Shown piece by piece: positions 43,525-51,931 of a DNA stretch of 64,000 nt (the stretch's first letter is position 1; each line of letters opens with the position of its first letter). The notes under the pieces are model-generated. The model saw nothing but the letters and a program-made list of their open reading frames with translations, was not told where the DNA came from and made no database searches. This DNA is from Fimenecus sp052298855 (GTDB lineage Bacteria; Bacillota; Clostridia; Oscillospirales; Acutalibacteraceae), in contig DAVZXP010000001.1 of assembly GCA_052298855.1 (NCBI GenBank), positions 62,001 to 126,000 of the forward strand, given 5' to 3'. Made by a program: the position numbers and the translations under genes.

Positions 43525-45867
43525 TTATTCATTTAGCACTAATTTGAGTGCTATCACCGTAACATCATCTTTCGGTTTTTTGCTTCTTTCGTGTTTTGAA
43601 GCCTCGGCTATTTTCTCCGCAAGGCTGTCCACAGAAGTGTCTTTTTCGGTTGAAAGTAACTTTTTTGCCGTATCGAGAGAATATTCGAATGCGCCGTCGC
43701 TTGCCATTACGACTGTATCGCCCTTGCGAAGCTTGAATTGTGTTGATACGAAATCCGCTTCGTCGAGAATTCCCAACGGCATTGACGCACGGTTTACAGC
43801 CGTTACGCTCTCGTTTTTACGTACAAGCGTTGCCACGGCGCCTGCCTTACACAGCGTTGCGTTGCCCGAATACAAATCTATCGAAAGCACGTCAAGCGTT
43901 GCCAGCGACTCTTCGGTGGATTTCAAGAGCAATGCGGAATTTACGAGCCTAAATGCCGCAGAATGCGAGAAGCCCGAGCGCAAAAGCTTTGCCGTCATTG
44001 AGCTTGCAAGCGAGGAATCGACAGCAGCCCTCATTCCCGTGCCCATTCCGTCACTTAAAACAACATTAAAATTGCCCTTACCGTCATAAAAGCTCTCAAA
44101 GCTGTCTCCGCAATATTTATCCTTGTTTGCCGTGCTCCTTGAAGCCGCTGCCTCCACTTTGAAAAATGTCTTTTCGCAAAAGCAAACGCACGCCTCATCG
44201 CCCGAGGCTGTAATTGACGGTCTGTCAAGCTGCACCCGACAGGTCTTTTCAAGCGCCCTGCGAAGCTCATATTCGTTTATTTTTTCATTAGCTTTTATAA
44301 ATGAAAATTCTATTTTCAGCCTGCCGTTCTCGGCATTTCTGCAAACGAGCGCAGTCGGTATAATATTAAACGAAGAAATAAGAAGCTCCTCGATTTCAGC
44401 CGAAAGCTCATCCGCAAAGTCAATTTCCTTTGTGAATTCTTCGGATATTTCGGTAAGCATATCGCATATACCGCCGAATTGACGTGAGGATATGCTCCTC
44501 ATTCTTTCGACCCTCTCCTTTGCCGCCCTCGACGAAACAAAGCCTATGTAGAGCTTATTAAAGCTATCCGTCAGCTCGTCCGATTTCACGCAGCAGCCCT
44601 TGAGAAACGGCGGAAGCTTATTTGGATTTACAACCCCGTTATTTTTGAGTGCTTCACTCATAGCGTCAAACGCCTTTTTACAGTCGGCAAAATTCTTGCT
44701 CCAGCAAAACGAATTTAACCGACAGCCTGTGCAAACGCTTGCCCTCACTCTCGAATAAACATCGAGCTCCGTTTCAGGGATATTGCTTTTGAGAAGCGAG
44801 GAAGCAGCATTCACGGTCTCCGATACCTCCTCAACAGCCATCGACGCATTTTTAAGTCTTTCAAGCAATGCAAGACGTTGAGAATTTATATTTACAGGCT
44901 CTCTTTTCTCATAAAAGCCGCCTGTAATGACACGCAAATATTTTTCGGGAATACACAAAAACGCTACGCAGGCAACGGTAAATTCAACAATTAGATAAAT
45001 TTTATCTAAATTGCCGTTTTCAAATAAAAACACCGCCAAAAAAGCAAGAAACCCTGCCGCCGTACCGGCAAATCTGTTAAAGCGTGAAAACAGTCCCGTG
45101 ACAAGTCCGACAACGGCATAGGAAATGCCCATTGCACCTACACTTTGACTTAAAGAAAGGGATAGACCGAGTTCCACCCCGAGGCTTGTCCCTGCCGACT
45201 CCTTGTAAACGAAAGAGGTAAGCAACAACGCAAAAATTCCGATTATCCTCGCCGGCGAAGCAGAAAACACGGTAATTTCCGAAAGCGACAGCAGAACAAC
45301 GGACAGTAATGCGCCCACATTTACAATATCTCTCGCCGTAAATCCGCCCTGTGAGGAATAGACCGTCAGGGCATCAAACGCAGACGAAAACACAAACGAC
45401 AAGGCAAAGCCGAGCGTCGCCTCGCTTAAAAAGATAAAAAACGACCTTACGGAAGTCTCATCTGCAAAAAGCACCGCCATACTTGTCAGGAACAACGACA
45501 TAAAGCTGATACACGACGGCAGCAGCCTGAATTTTTTAAGCCTTTCAAGCTCGTTTGTGAGTCTTATCAAAATCACCGAGCAGATTATCGCCGCTATGTA
45601 CCTAAGTGCCGACAGGTTGTCCTGAGTTAAAATATAGCCTGCCGCTGCTCCCAAGCCTGCCGAAACCGTATATTTGCCCGATACAGCCGTAACAAACGCA
45701 ACCGCAAACGGCGAAAATGCATTGAGCTCATTTATCGAGCCGCATAAAAGTCCGAGCAGAAAGCACAGCATTTGAGCTATGATCCGCTTTGATATTCTCT
45801 CTATTTTTTCGGCGTTTGCGTCGAGATATACCCGCCTTGCCGTCTGTGAAGCCTTCAAAAAAATCAC
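43525..45867 (-). CDS. spoIIE: Stage II sporulation protein E, PP2C-type phosphatase
   Basis: 780 residues. About ten membrane helices occupy residues 30-310; a middle region (residues 320-560) contains CTGCRLNSFCW, and a C-terminal PP2C/SpoIIE phosphatase follows: VVLSDGMGTGMRAAVDSSLA, LDVLSIDLYSGNATLCKAGA, ASMPLGILDEADFV, GDTVVMASDGAFEYS, PKDDVTVIAL. In B. subtilis it dephosphorylates SpoIIAA to switch on sigma-F in the forespore and acts at the polar septum. The start is GTG at 45867, buried in an inverted repeat. The gene shows the organism belongs to a sporulating lineage. Confidence 0.95.
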   Translation of the reverse strand: MIFLKASQTARRVYLDANAEKIERISKRIIAQMLCFLLGLLCGSINELNAFSPFAVAFVTAVSGKYTVSAGLGAAAGYILTQDNLSALRYIAAIICSVILIRLTNELERLKKFRLLPSCISFMSLFLTSMAVLFADETSVRSFFIFLSEATLGFALSFVFSSAFDALTVYSSQGGFTARDIVNVGALLSVVLLSLSEITVFSASPARIIGIFALLLTSFVYKESAGTSLGVELGLSLSLSQSVGAMGISYAVVGLVTGLFSRFNRFAGTAAGFLAFLAVFLFENGNLDKIYLIVEFTVACVAFLCIPEKYLRVITGGFYEKREPVNINSQRLALLERLKNASMAVEEVSETVNAASSLLKSNIPETELDVYSRVRASVCTGCRLNSFCWSKNFADCKKAFDAMSEALKNNGVVNPNKLPPFLKGCCVKSDELTDSFNKLYIGFVSSRAAKERVERMRSISSRQFGGICDMLTEISEEFTKEIDFADELSAEIEELLISSFNIIPTALVCRNAENGRLKIEFSFIKANEKINEYELRRALEKTCRVQLDRPSITASGDEACVCFCEKTFFKVEAAASRSTANKDKYCGDSFESFYDGKGNFNVVLSDGMGTGMRAAVDSSLASSMTAKLLRSGFSHSAAFRLVNSALLLKSTEESLATLDVLSIDLYSGNATLCKAGAVATLVRKNESVTAVNRASMPLGILDEADFVSTQFKLRKGDTVVMASDGAFEYSLDTAKKLLSTEKDTSVDSLAEKIAEASKHERSKKPKDDVTVIALKLVLNE

Positions 45868-45915
45868 CGTACCTTATACATAATTTTACAAAAAAATTAT
45901 ATCCTCGGTACGGTG
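45865..45915. promoter_or_regulatory. 9-bp inverted repeat spanning the spoIIE start codon
   Basis: CACCGTACC (45865-45873) and GGTACGGTG (45907-45915) flank an AT-rich loop that contains TATAAT on the minus strand. The GTG start codon lies in one arm. It may be a hairpin in the mRNA or a DNA operator around the -10 region. Confidence 0.4.
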
Positions 45916-45980
45916 AAAACCGTGTCGCCTTATGCTGTTGTTTTTACGAAATCGCAGACGTTTTCGGGCGAAATATGAAA

Positions 45981-46187
45981 TTACTGCTCAACATTAAACG
46001 GCTCGTCGGGAATTACAAGAGCGCATATAATATAGAAAAGGATTCCGGGGAAGCCTGCCGAAAACATTGCAATAAGAACATAAACAAGTCTTACAAGGGT
46101 TGAATCGACTCCGATATACTCCGCAAATCCGCCGAGTACACCTGCGAGCATTTTGTCGCTGCTGCTTTTATAAAGCTTTTTCTTCAT
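45981..46187 (-). CDS. PspC-domain membrane protein
   Basis: 68 residues: MKKKLYKSSSDKMLAGVLGG then FAEYIGVDSTLVRLVYVLIA, and a hydrophobic run ending in CALVIPDEP. This is a complete PspC domain (PF04024): the N-terminal MLAGVLGGFAEY amphipathic segment and a single membrane helix. PspC proteins sense or relay membrane stress. It closes the PadR/DUF1700 gene run, consistent with an envelope-stress theme. Confidence 0.92.
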   Translation of the reverse strand: MKKKLYKSSSDKMLAGVLGGFAEYIGVDSTLVRLVYVLIAMFSAGFPGILFYIICALVIPDEPFNVEQ

Positions 46188-46230
46188 ATTTATTACTCCT
46201 TTTAATTTTTATTTTTGATTATTATTTTAA

Positions 46231-46926
46231 TTAAAAATCGATATCTGTCAAGAATTCCCATTCGACAAATCGTGCCTGCATCCAATTGTCGGGTGTTCTT
46301 TCGTCGAGATATTCTTCAAATTTGGTTTTTGCCTCAAGTCCGTAATGTCTTTCACTCCATCTGTATATGGAAGCGGCAGTCATTATAAAGTTTACTGCCA
46401 TAAACACGCTCATTGCAACACAGGCAATATGCCATTTCTTGCCCTTGAGCCTTTCAAGAAGCATATCGATTTTAGGACAAAGCTTGCAAAAAGCCGTGCC
46501 TGCAAGTCCCCACATTATCGAAAAGCCCAAGCATATTATGCCCTGATAATTCATAAAACTGCCGTCATAACTCCACGCACGCATACCGAGAACATCTTTT
46601 AACAGCAGTCCGCAAAGAAGCTCCAATATTGTCGCCACAACGGAAAATACCAAAAATTTCTCAAATTTAGGTTTGCAATCTAATTTATCCGCCGCAACAT
46701 AAAACAAAACCGCCGCCGCACCGTAAAGTATGTTGAAAGAGCCGTAAACCGAAACCACGTGGCTTTCCCAATGCCCTTTTGCAATTTGGCAAAAAACACC
46801 TTCGATAATCACGCCCAATATACTGCCTGCAATAAACAGCCAAAACAGTTTATCGTATGTGAGCCGCTTACTTTCCGTCCCCTCAGTCAAAACAACCTCT
46901 GTATCGAGTTTGTTTTTTCTCTCCAT
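46231..46926 (-). CDS. PF06541-type putative ABC-transporter membrane protein
   Basis: 231 residues with about six membrane helices. LLLKDVLGMRAWSYDGSFMNYQGIICLGFS is the key stretch of PF06541 ('putative ABC-transporter type IV'), and IEGVFCQIAKGHWESHVVSVYGSFNILYGA fits the first part. No cognate ATPase is encoded near, and the family's transport role is unproven. Located 55 bp after the 79-residue acidic protein, probably part of the same transcript. Confidence 0.85.
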   Translation of the reverse strand: MERKNKLDTEVVLTEGTESKRLTYDKLFWLFIAGSILGVIIEGVFCQIAKGHWESHVVSVYGSFNILYGAAAVLFYVAADKLDCKPKFEKFLVFSVVATILELLCGLLLKDVLGMRAWSYDGSFMNYQGIICLGFSIMWGLAGTAFCKLCPKIDMLLERLKGKKWHIACVAMSVFMAVNFIMTAASIYRWSERHYGLEAKTKFEEYLDERTPDNWMQARFVEWEFLTDIDF

Positions 46927-46981
46927 AATTATCCCATCCGTTAATACACTTTGTATTTTCTATATCTGTATCGTAAACGCC

Positions 46982-47221
46982 TTAATCGTAATCATACATA
47001 TCGTAATCATAATCAAAATCGGGCTCGTTGAAATCGTCGTCATCCGGCGCTTCAAACCTGTCCTCAAAATCATCCTCAAGCCTGTCAAGTGCTTCCTCTA
47101 TGCTCATATTATTGCCCGAAGCAAACGCTATAAAGTCATTTCCGAGCGCCGCCGTAAAGCAAAGAGTTGATATAATCGAAGCTAAAAGGACAACCGTTGT
47201 TATAATTATCAGCTTTTTCAT
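46982..47221 (-). CDS. Small membrane protein with acidic tail
   Basis: 79 residues: an N-terminal membrane or signal segment (LIIITTVVLLASIISTLCFTAALG) followed by an Asp/Glu/Tyr-rich tail, EEALDRLEDDFEDRFEAP and FNEPDFDYDYDMYDYD. No family recognised. The 12-bp gap from the DUF1700 gene and its AGGAACGGA-type ribosome site point to co-expression. It may be a partner of the DUF1700 protein. Confidence 0.7.
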   Translation of the reverse strand: MKKLIIITTVVLLASIISTLCFTAALGNDFIAFASGNNMSIEEALDRLEDDFEDRFEAPDDDDFNEPDFDYDYDMYDYD

Positions 47222-47233
47222 ATCCGTTCCTCC

Positions 47234-47782
47234 TTATATTCCGGCTTTGCGGAAGCTCAGTCTTAAAAGATAGGTCATAACCGCAAAGGCAAGCAAACCT
47301 GCCGAAAAAAGCATCACGCTAAATGAAACGAGAAAACCTATCATCGCTCCCGTAAACGGTGGTGCAACGGCAAAAATCGAGCCTACCGCAACCGCTATCG
47401 GAGAAAGCATAAGAGCCACCGAGGCAGGATAAACGCCGAATGCACACAAAACAAGGAAGATGAACATTAGCATCCACAAGGTTTTGTTGCGTCTGTCGAA
47501 ATTCGGTTTTTGAGCTGTTTGCGAGCCGACATTGGCGGTCGCCTGACTTTGCTTCGGCTGTTCCTTTGTGTCGGCAGACGGCGAAACCTGCTGCGAATTT
47601 ACATACTGCATAGCACAACTGTACGGAGTACCGAGCTCCTCGCAAATCTGCTCTTCACTTTTCCCAAGCTCGAGACCGGCGGAAAAATGCTCCTCAAAGT
47701 CCTGTATTATCTCATCACGGTCCGCAGGCGAAAAGCCTGAGAGATAATTATATAATTCCTGTAAAAATTCAACCTTGGTCAT
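47234..47782 (-). CDS. DUF1700 family membrane protein
   Basis: 182 residues. The cytoplasmic start MTKVEFLQELYNYLSGFSPA, then DRDEIIQDFEEHFSAGLELGKSEEQICEELG, is the diagnostic DUF1700 (PF08006) helical unit, followed by a Gln/Ser-rich linker and three membrane helices. It overlaps the PadR stop by 14 bp, the standard PadR-DUF1700 pair in Firmicutes. The pair is thought to be a regulator and its membrane target; the mechanism is unknown. Confidence 0.92.
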   Translation of the reverse strand: MTKVEFLQELYNYLSGFSPADRDEIIQDFEEHFSAGLELGKSEEQICEELGTPYSCAMQYVNSQQVSPSADTKEQPKQSQATANVGSQTAQKPNFDRRNKTLWMLMFIFLVLCAFGVYPASVALMLSPIAVAVGSIFAVAPPFTGAMIGFLVSFSVMLFSAGLLAFAVMTYLLRLSFRKAGI

Positions 47783-48095
47783 TACCGTCGCCTCCTAACA
47801 AATTTGAAACACAAAGGGTAAATTCGTTCCATTCCTTTTCAAGTGCCGCCTGTGTGTCGCAACCCTTTTTGGTAAGTCTGTAATATTTCCTCGCAGGTCC
47901 CGTGGGCGACTCCTTGAGGTACACTTCAAAATATCCCTCGTTCCTTAAACGCTTCAGCAACGGATAAATCGTTCCCTCGGAAACATCTATCTGCTTTCCC
48001 ACAGCGTCCGCAAGCTCATAGCCGTATTTGTCACCCTGCCGCAGCTGTGACAAAACGCAGAGCTCAAGCACGCCCTTTTTGAACTGCGTATTCAT
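47769..48095 (-). CDS. PadR family transcriptional regulator
   Basis: 108 residues from the ATG at 48095 (GGAGAGG site). Winged helix with FKKGVLELCVLSQLRQGDKYGYELADAV, DVSEGTIYPLLKRLRNEGYF and ESPTGPARKYYRLTKKG, all clear PadR features, and a short C-terminal dimer helix. Expected to repress its own operon, which contains DUF1700, a small acidic membrane protein, PF06541 and PspC genes. Its likely promoter is at 48146-48174. Confidence 0.94.
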   Translation of the reverse strand: MNTQFKKGVLELCVLSQLRQGDKYGYELADAVGKQIDVSEGTIYPLLKRLRNEGYFEVYLKESPTGPARKYYRLTKKGCDTQAALEKEWNEFTLCVSNLLGGDGNDQG

Positions 48096-48145
48096 TGTGC
48101 CTCTCCTTTCCGCACTATCCGCATTGCTGTCTTTATTACGATTAC

Positions 48146-48174
48146 AATATATCACATACTATCTTGTAATGCAA
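48146..48174 (-). promoter_or_regulatory. Promoter of the PadR operon
   Basis: TTGCAT (48169-48174), 17 bp, TATATT (48146-48151). ATGCAAT occurs twice (about 48169 and 48182) and TAGTAT twice around the -35 box, which could be the PadR operator. Confidence 0.65.
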
Positions 48175-48225
48175 TATACTATGCAATGTTTAACACTTTG
48201 TTAACAAATCGGAAAGAATTTATAA

Positions 48226-48255
48226 ACAAAAGAGCAGACCGTATAGATCTGCTCT
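48226..48255 (-). terminator. Terminator after the M18 peptidase gene
   Basis: Minus-strand stem AGAGCAGA / TCTGCTCT followed by TTTTG. It separates the housekeeping run from the PadR operon. Confidence 0.8.
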
Positions 48256-48264
48256 GAAATCAAC

Positions 48265-49671
48265 TTATTTCTCCTCAAAGAAAGTCTTAAATGCTCTGTA
48301 TGCCATATAAACATCGAGCTTTGAGACAACCTCAAACGGAGCGTGCATTGAAAGCACCGGAACACCGAGGTCAACAACGTCAATATCAAGTGCCGCAAGA
48401 TACATTGCAACCGTTCCGCCGCCGCCTGCGTCAACCTTACCGAGCTCGCCTGACTGCCATACAATGTCCGCACCGTCAAGCATACTTCTTATTTTGCCCA
48501 TATATTCAGCCGAAGCGTCGCTTGTGCCTGCCTTACCTCTTGAGCCTGTGTATTTCGTGATAACAACACCCTTGTTAATATAGGAAGCATTTCTTCTCTC
48601 CGAAACATCGGGGAAGGTCGGGTCAAACGCAGCGTTTACATCAGCCGAAAGGCAATGAGTGTTTGAAAGCACTGTATGATAGTTCACGCCCTGCATATTT
48701 GCAAGGTCCGCTACAAAGTATTTGAAATATGAGGAATTAAGGCCCGTATTGCCGTCAGAGCCGATTTCCTCCTTGTCGGTAAGAACGGTAATTGCGGTAT
48801 ATTCGGGATTTTCAACGTTAAAAATAGCCTCTGCCGCAGGATAAGCGCAAACTCTGTCGTCGTGTCCGTAAGAGCCTATCATACTGCGGTCAAAGCCTAT
48901 ATCGCAGGATTTGAAAGCCGGGACAGCCTCAAGCTCCGCCGAAAGAAAATCACTCTCGATTATGCCGTATTTCTCAAAGAGAATGTTCATAATATTGAGC
49001 TTGACCTTTTCGCTTGCCTCGTCATCCTTAAACGGACGTGAGCCGATTAAAATATTCAGCTCCTCGCCCCTTATTCCGTCTGCAAGGGTACGCTTCATCT
49101 GCTCTGCGGCAAGATGCGGAAGAAGGTCTGTCACAACAAATTTCGGGTCGTTATCATCCTCGCCGACATTTACATAAGCCTTTGTTCCGTCTCTTTTTAC
49201 AACTACACCGTGAAGCGAAAGGGGAATTGCCGTCCATTGATACTTCTTAACACCGCCGTAATAATGAGTTTTGAAATATGCGATTTCCGTATCCTCATAA
49301 AGCGGATTTTGTTTCATATCAAGTCTCGGAGAGTCAATGTGTGCCGCCGAAAGACGGGCGCCGTTTTCAAGACCTTTTTTACCGATAACCGCAAGGATTA
49401 TCGATTTGCCTCTGTTGTTATAGTAAACCTTGTCGCCTGCGTTGTATTTTTTCGCTCTGTCAAACTCAACAAAGCCGTTTTTCTTTGCCTTTTCAAGAAC
49501 ATAAACAACAGCTTCTCGCTCTGTCTTTGCCTTGTTCAGAAAACTCTTGTACTCCTCGCAAAATGCGTCTGCCTTGTCGGTTTCTTCCTGCGAAATAACC
49601 TCCGAAGCGTGCTTCGGATTGTAAAAGAGCTTTTCTTTAAGCTCTTCTGCTCTTGATTTTTCCTTACTCAT
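48265..49671 (-). CDS. M18 family aminopeptidase
   Basis: 468 residues, cytoplasmic zinc aminopeptidase (aspartyl aminopeptidase family) that trims acidic N-terminal residues from peptides. Metal and active-site motifs: AAHIDSPRLDMKQNP (zinc His and Asp), DKEEIGSDGNTG (catalytic and zinc Glu), SADVNAAFDP (zinc Asp) and a final VLSMHAPFEVVSKLD (zinc His). I prefer the ATG at 49671 because GAGG is 8 bp away and it avoids overlap with the upstream slt gene; an ATG at 49677 is in frame. End of a six-gene run. Confidence 0.93.
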   Translation of the reverse strand: MSKEKSRAEELKEKLFYNPKHASEVISQEETDKADAFCEEYKSFLNKAKTEREAVVYVLEKAKKNGFVEFDRAKKYNAGDKVYYNNRGKSIILAVIGKKGLENGARLSAAHIDSPRLDMKQNPLYEDTEIAYFKTHYYGGVKKYQWTAIPLSLHGVVVKRDGTKAYVNVGEDDNDPKFVVTDLLPHLAAEQMKRTLADGIRGEELNILIGSRPFKDDEASEKVKLNIMNILFEKYGIIESDFLSAELEAVPAFKSCDIGFDRSMIGSYGHDDRVCAYPAAEAIFNVENPEYTAITVLTDKEEIGSDGNTGLNSSYFKYFVADLANMQGVNYHTVLSNTHCLSADVNAAFDPTFPDVSERRNASYINKGVVITKYTGSRGKAGTSDASAEYMGKIRSMLDGADIVWQSGELGKVDAGGGGTVAMYLAALDIDVVDLGVPVLSMHAPFEVVSKLDVYMAYRAFKTFFEEK

Positions 49672-49673
49672 TT

Positions 49674-50255
49674 TCATAGCTCCTCTTTATATAGATTACC
49701 GTAAATATTTACGGCTTTTGTTACCTTGCTTACATAGTGTGCCGTCGCCCTCGACGGAATTTTATCAAGTGTTTTGCCGTCCTTTGAGTATTCGGGGCTT
49801 TTAAGCCAGCCGTCAACCCTGTTTATACCTGCGTGATACGCCGCCACGGCAGCTTCGGTGTCCTCGAATTTTTCAAGCAATATCGAATAAAAGAACGCAC
49901 AGTATTTTATTGAAATTTCGGGATTTGTCAAATCCGCTTCGGTGTATTTTTCGCCCGTTTTAGTCTGAAGCCACATAAGAGTATCGGGCATAATCTGCGT
50001 AAGACCTATTGCGCCGACGGATGATTTTGCGTTTTCGTCAAATCCGCTTTCAACCTTTATCGTAGCATACAGCAATTCTTTCGGAACGGAATATTCTTCC
50101 GAATATTTCACTATATATTCTGTGTATTTTTGCGGATATCTATGCTTGTAGCCTGCTCTTACAAAAAGCACGGTTACAGCCGATACAACCGCAACGAATG
50201 TCAATATTAACGCAATTATTTTCGATAATGCGATTTTCTTTTTATCAGTCATCAT
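49674..50255 (-). CDS. Lytic transglycosylase, SLT domain
   Basis: 193 residues, with one N-terminal membrane helix (ALSKIIALILTFVAVVSAVT) and an SLT domain: catalytic Glu in LYATIKVESGFDENAKSSVG, then AIGLTQIMPDTLMWL and AVAAYHAGINRVDGWL. It cleaves peptidoglycan strands with formation of 1,6-anhydro ends at the outer membrane face. Start at the ATG 50255, inside the coaE end (8-bp overlap region), suggesting translational coupling. Confidence 0.93.
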   Translation of the reverse strand: MMTDKKKIALSKIIALILTFVAVVSAVTVLFVRAGYKHRYPQKYTEYIVKYSEEYSVPKELLYATIKVESGFDENAKSSVGAIGLTQIMPDTLMWLQTKTGEKYTEADLTNPEISIKYCAFFYSILLEKFEDTEAAVAAYHAGINRVDGWLKSPEYSKDGKTLDKIPSRATAHYVSKVTKAVNIYGNLYKEEL

Positions 50256-50829
50256 TGACAATTTCCTTTATCTGCTCGAAAAGTCCGTAAGGCGGATAAT
50301 TTTTTATAACCTTATCGGCGTTTGCAAGGAAAAAGTCCTCGCCCTTTTGTGCCGATATTCTTTGTCTTGCACCTTCAAGCGATATTTTATCTCGGTTGAT
50401 TATCCTCTCAAGGCGTATTTCCTCGGGTGCGACAACGCAAACGTTTATATCGCAAAGGCTTGACAGTCCGCTTTCAAAAAGTCCTATCGCATCAACCGTT
50501 ACACCCAAAGCGTTTTCCTGTTCCTTTTGTGAAATTATGATTTTTATTCGCCTTACAACGGCAGGATGAGTTATCTTGCTTAGCTTGTCCGTATTTTCTT
50601 TTGACGAAAAAGCCCTTTTAGCAAGTAGCTTTCTGTCAATACCGCCATCGGACAAAACAACATCTTCCCCGTATTCCTGTGCGAGTGCGGAGATAACATT
50701 TTCATCGGCATTTATCACTTCTTTTGCGACAAGGTCTGCATCAATATGATAATATCCGATTTTTTCAAGTGCCCTTGCGACGGTGGATTTACCTGCACCC
50801 GTCTGCCCTGTGAGTCCGATAATTTTCAT
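50245..50829 (-). CDS. coaE: Dephospho-CoA kinase
   Basis: Last step of coenzyme A synthesis. MKIIGLTGQTGAGKSTVARA holds the P-loop; GYYHIDADLVAKEV, the ITHPAVVRRI motif and the DAIGLFESGL and CVVAPEEIRLERIINRD segments are those of CoaE. 194 residues from the ATG at 50829, chosen by family start; a GTG and another ATG lie slightly upstream. Part of the DUF951-prfA-ywlC-coaE-slt-M18 run. Confidence 0.95.
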   Translation of the reverse strand: MKIIGLTGQTGAGKSTVARALEKIGYYHIDADLVAKEVINADENVISALAQEYGEDVVLSDGGIDRKLLAKRAFSSKENTDKLSKITHPAVVRRIKIIISQKEQENALGVTVDAIGLFESGLSSLCDINVCVVAPEEIRLERIINRDKISLEGARQRISAQKGEDFFLANADKVIKNYPPYGLFEQIKEIVNDD

Positions 50830-50917
50830 ACTAATCACCATAGCCTTTCAACAACAAACATTTTATTGAAAATCGCCGTTTCATCCTGCGTTGCCTGAAC
50901 AGGCGAAATTTTTTACG

Positions 50918-51931
50918 CTATACTTCCTTTATCTTAAAGCCTGCCGAACGGATAAGCCTGTTATAAACCGCAAGTCCCACGCCGTTTATTTCGGGGCATC
51001 TTGCATAAACGGTTTCAGCTCCTCTTTCGTCAAGCTCACGAAGTGCGTCAAACAGCCTGTTAGCCTCAGAAAGTCCGTCGTCGGCTTTACCGTATGTAAC
51101 GGCATTTTCAAAATTTTGCTCCTCGCCCTCAAAGCAAAGCACAAAACAATCTTTATCCTTTACAAAATCGACAAATTTTTCAAAGTTGCCCTTTACTATT
51201 GTTATGTCGGCGCTCGGTGCGTAATGCTTATACTTCATTCCCGGAGAAGCTGCCGTTTCGCCGTCCTTTAGCTTATTGAGAACAGCCGAAGCAATATCGA
51301 TTTCGCCGATAAGAGCCTCGATTTGCTCAACCGTAACACCGCCCGGTCTTAAAAGCGTGGGCTTTTCCGTCGCAAAGGTTATAACCGTTGACTCAACACC
51401 GATTTCACAGCCTCCGCCGTCAATTATAAGCGGTACCCTGCCGTTCATATCGTCAAAAACATATTTTGCGTTTGTAGGACTCGGGCTTCCCGATAAATTT
51501 GCGCTCGGTGCCGCAAGCGGTAAGCCGCAATCCTTGATTATCTTCCTTGCGTATTCGGATTTCGGCATACGCACCGCTACGGTATCGAGTCCGCCCGAGG
51601 TAACATCGGGAATTAAATCGCTTTTTTTCATTATCATTGTAAGAGGACCGGGCCAAAATTTTTCAGCCATAAGCCTTACCTTTTCGGGTATCTCCCTTAC
51701 AAGCGGCGCAAGCTCCGAAATATCGCTGATATGAACAATCAACGGATTATCCGACGGTCTGCCCTTTGCGATATATATCTTTTTAACCGCTTCGCCGTCA
51801 AGTGCGTTTGCCGCAAGACCGTAAACGGTTTCGGTGGGTATTCCCACAACCTCGCCGTCCTTTATAAGCCTTGCCGCCTCGCTCAAAGCCTCTTTTTCGT
51901 CTGTTCTGATGTCAATTACCCGAGTAATCAT
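50918..51931 (-). CDS. ywlC: Threonylcarbamoyl-AMP synthase (YrdC/Sua5 type)
   Basis: First step of t6A tRNA modification, making threonylcarbamoyl-AMP from threonine, bicarbonate and ATP. 337 residues: a YrdC domain (GIPTETVYGLAANALD, KGRPSDNPLIVHI, WPGPLTMIMKK, SANLSGSPSPTNAKYV) and a C-terminal Sua5 domain (SPGMKYKHYAPSADI). The ATG at 51931 overlaps the prfA stop (TGATG), a classic coupled junction, with GAGGAAA as ribosome site. Usual place beside prfA in Firmicutes. Confidence 0.95.
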   Translation of the reverse strand: MITRVIDIRTDEKEALSEAARLIKDGEVVGIPTETVYGLAANALDGEAVKKIYIAKGRPSDNPLIVHISDISELAPLVREIPEKVRLMAEKFWPGPLTMIMKKSDLIPDVTSGGLDTVAVRMPKSEYARKIIKDCGLPLAAPSANLSGSPSPTNAKYVFDDMNGRVPLIIDGGGCEIGVESTVITFATEKPTLLRPGGVTVEQIEALIGEIDIASAVLNKLKDGETAASPGMKYKHYAPSADITIVKGNFEKFVDFVKDKDCFVLCFEGEEQNFENAVTYGKADDGLSEANRLFDALRELDERGAETVYARCPEINGVGLAVYNRLIRSAGFKIKEV

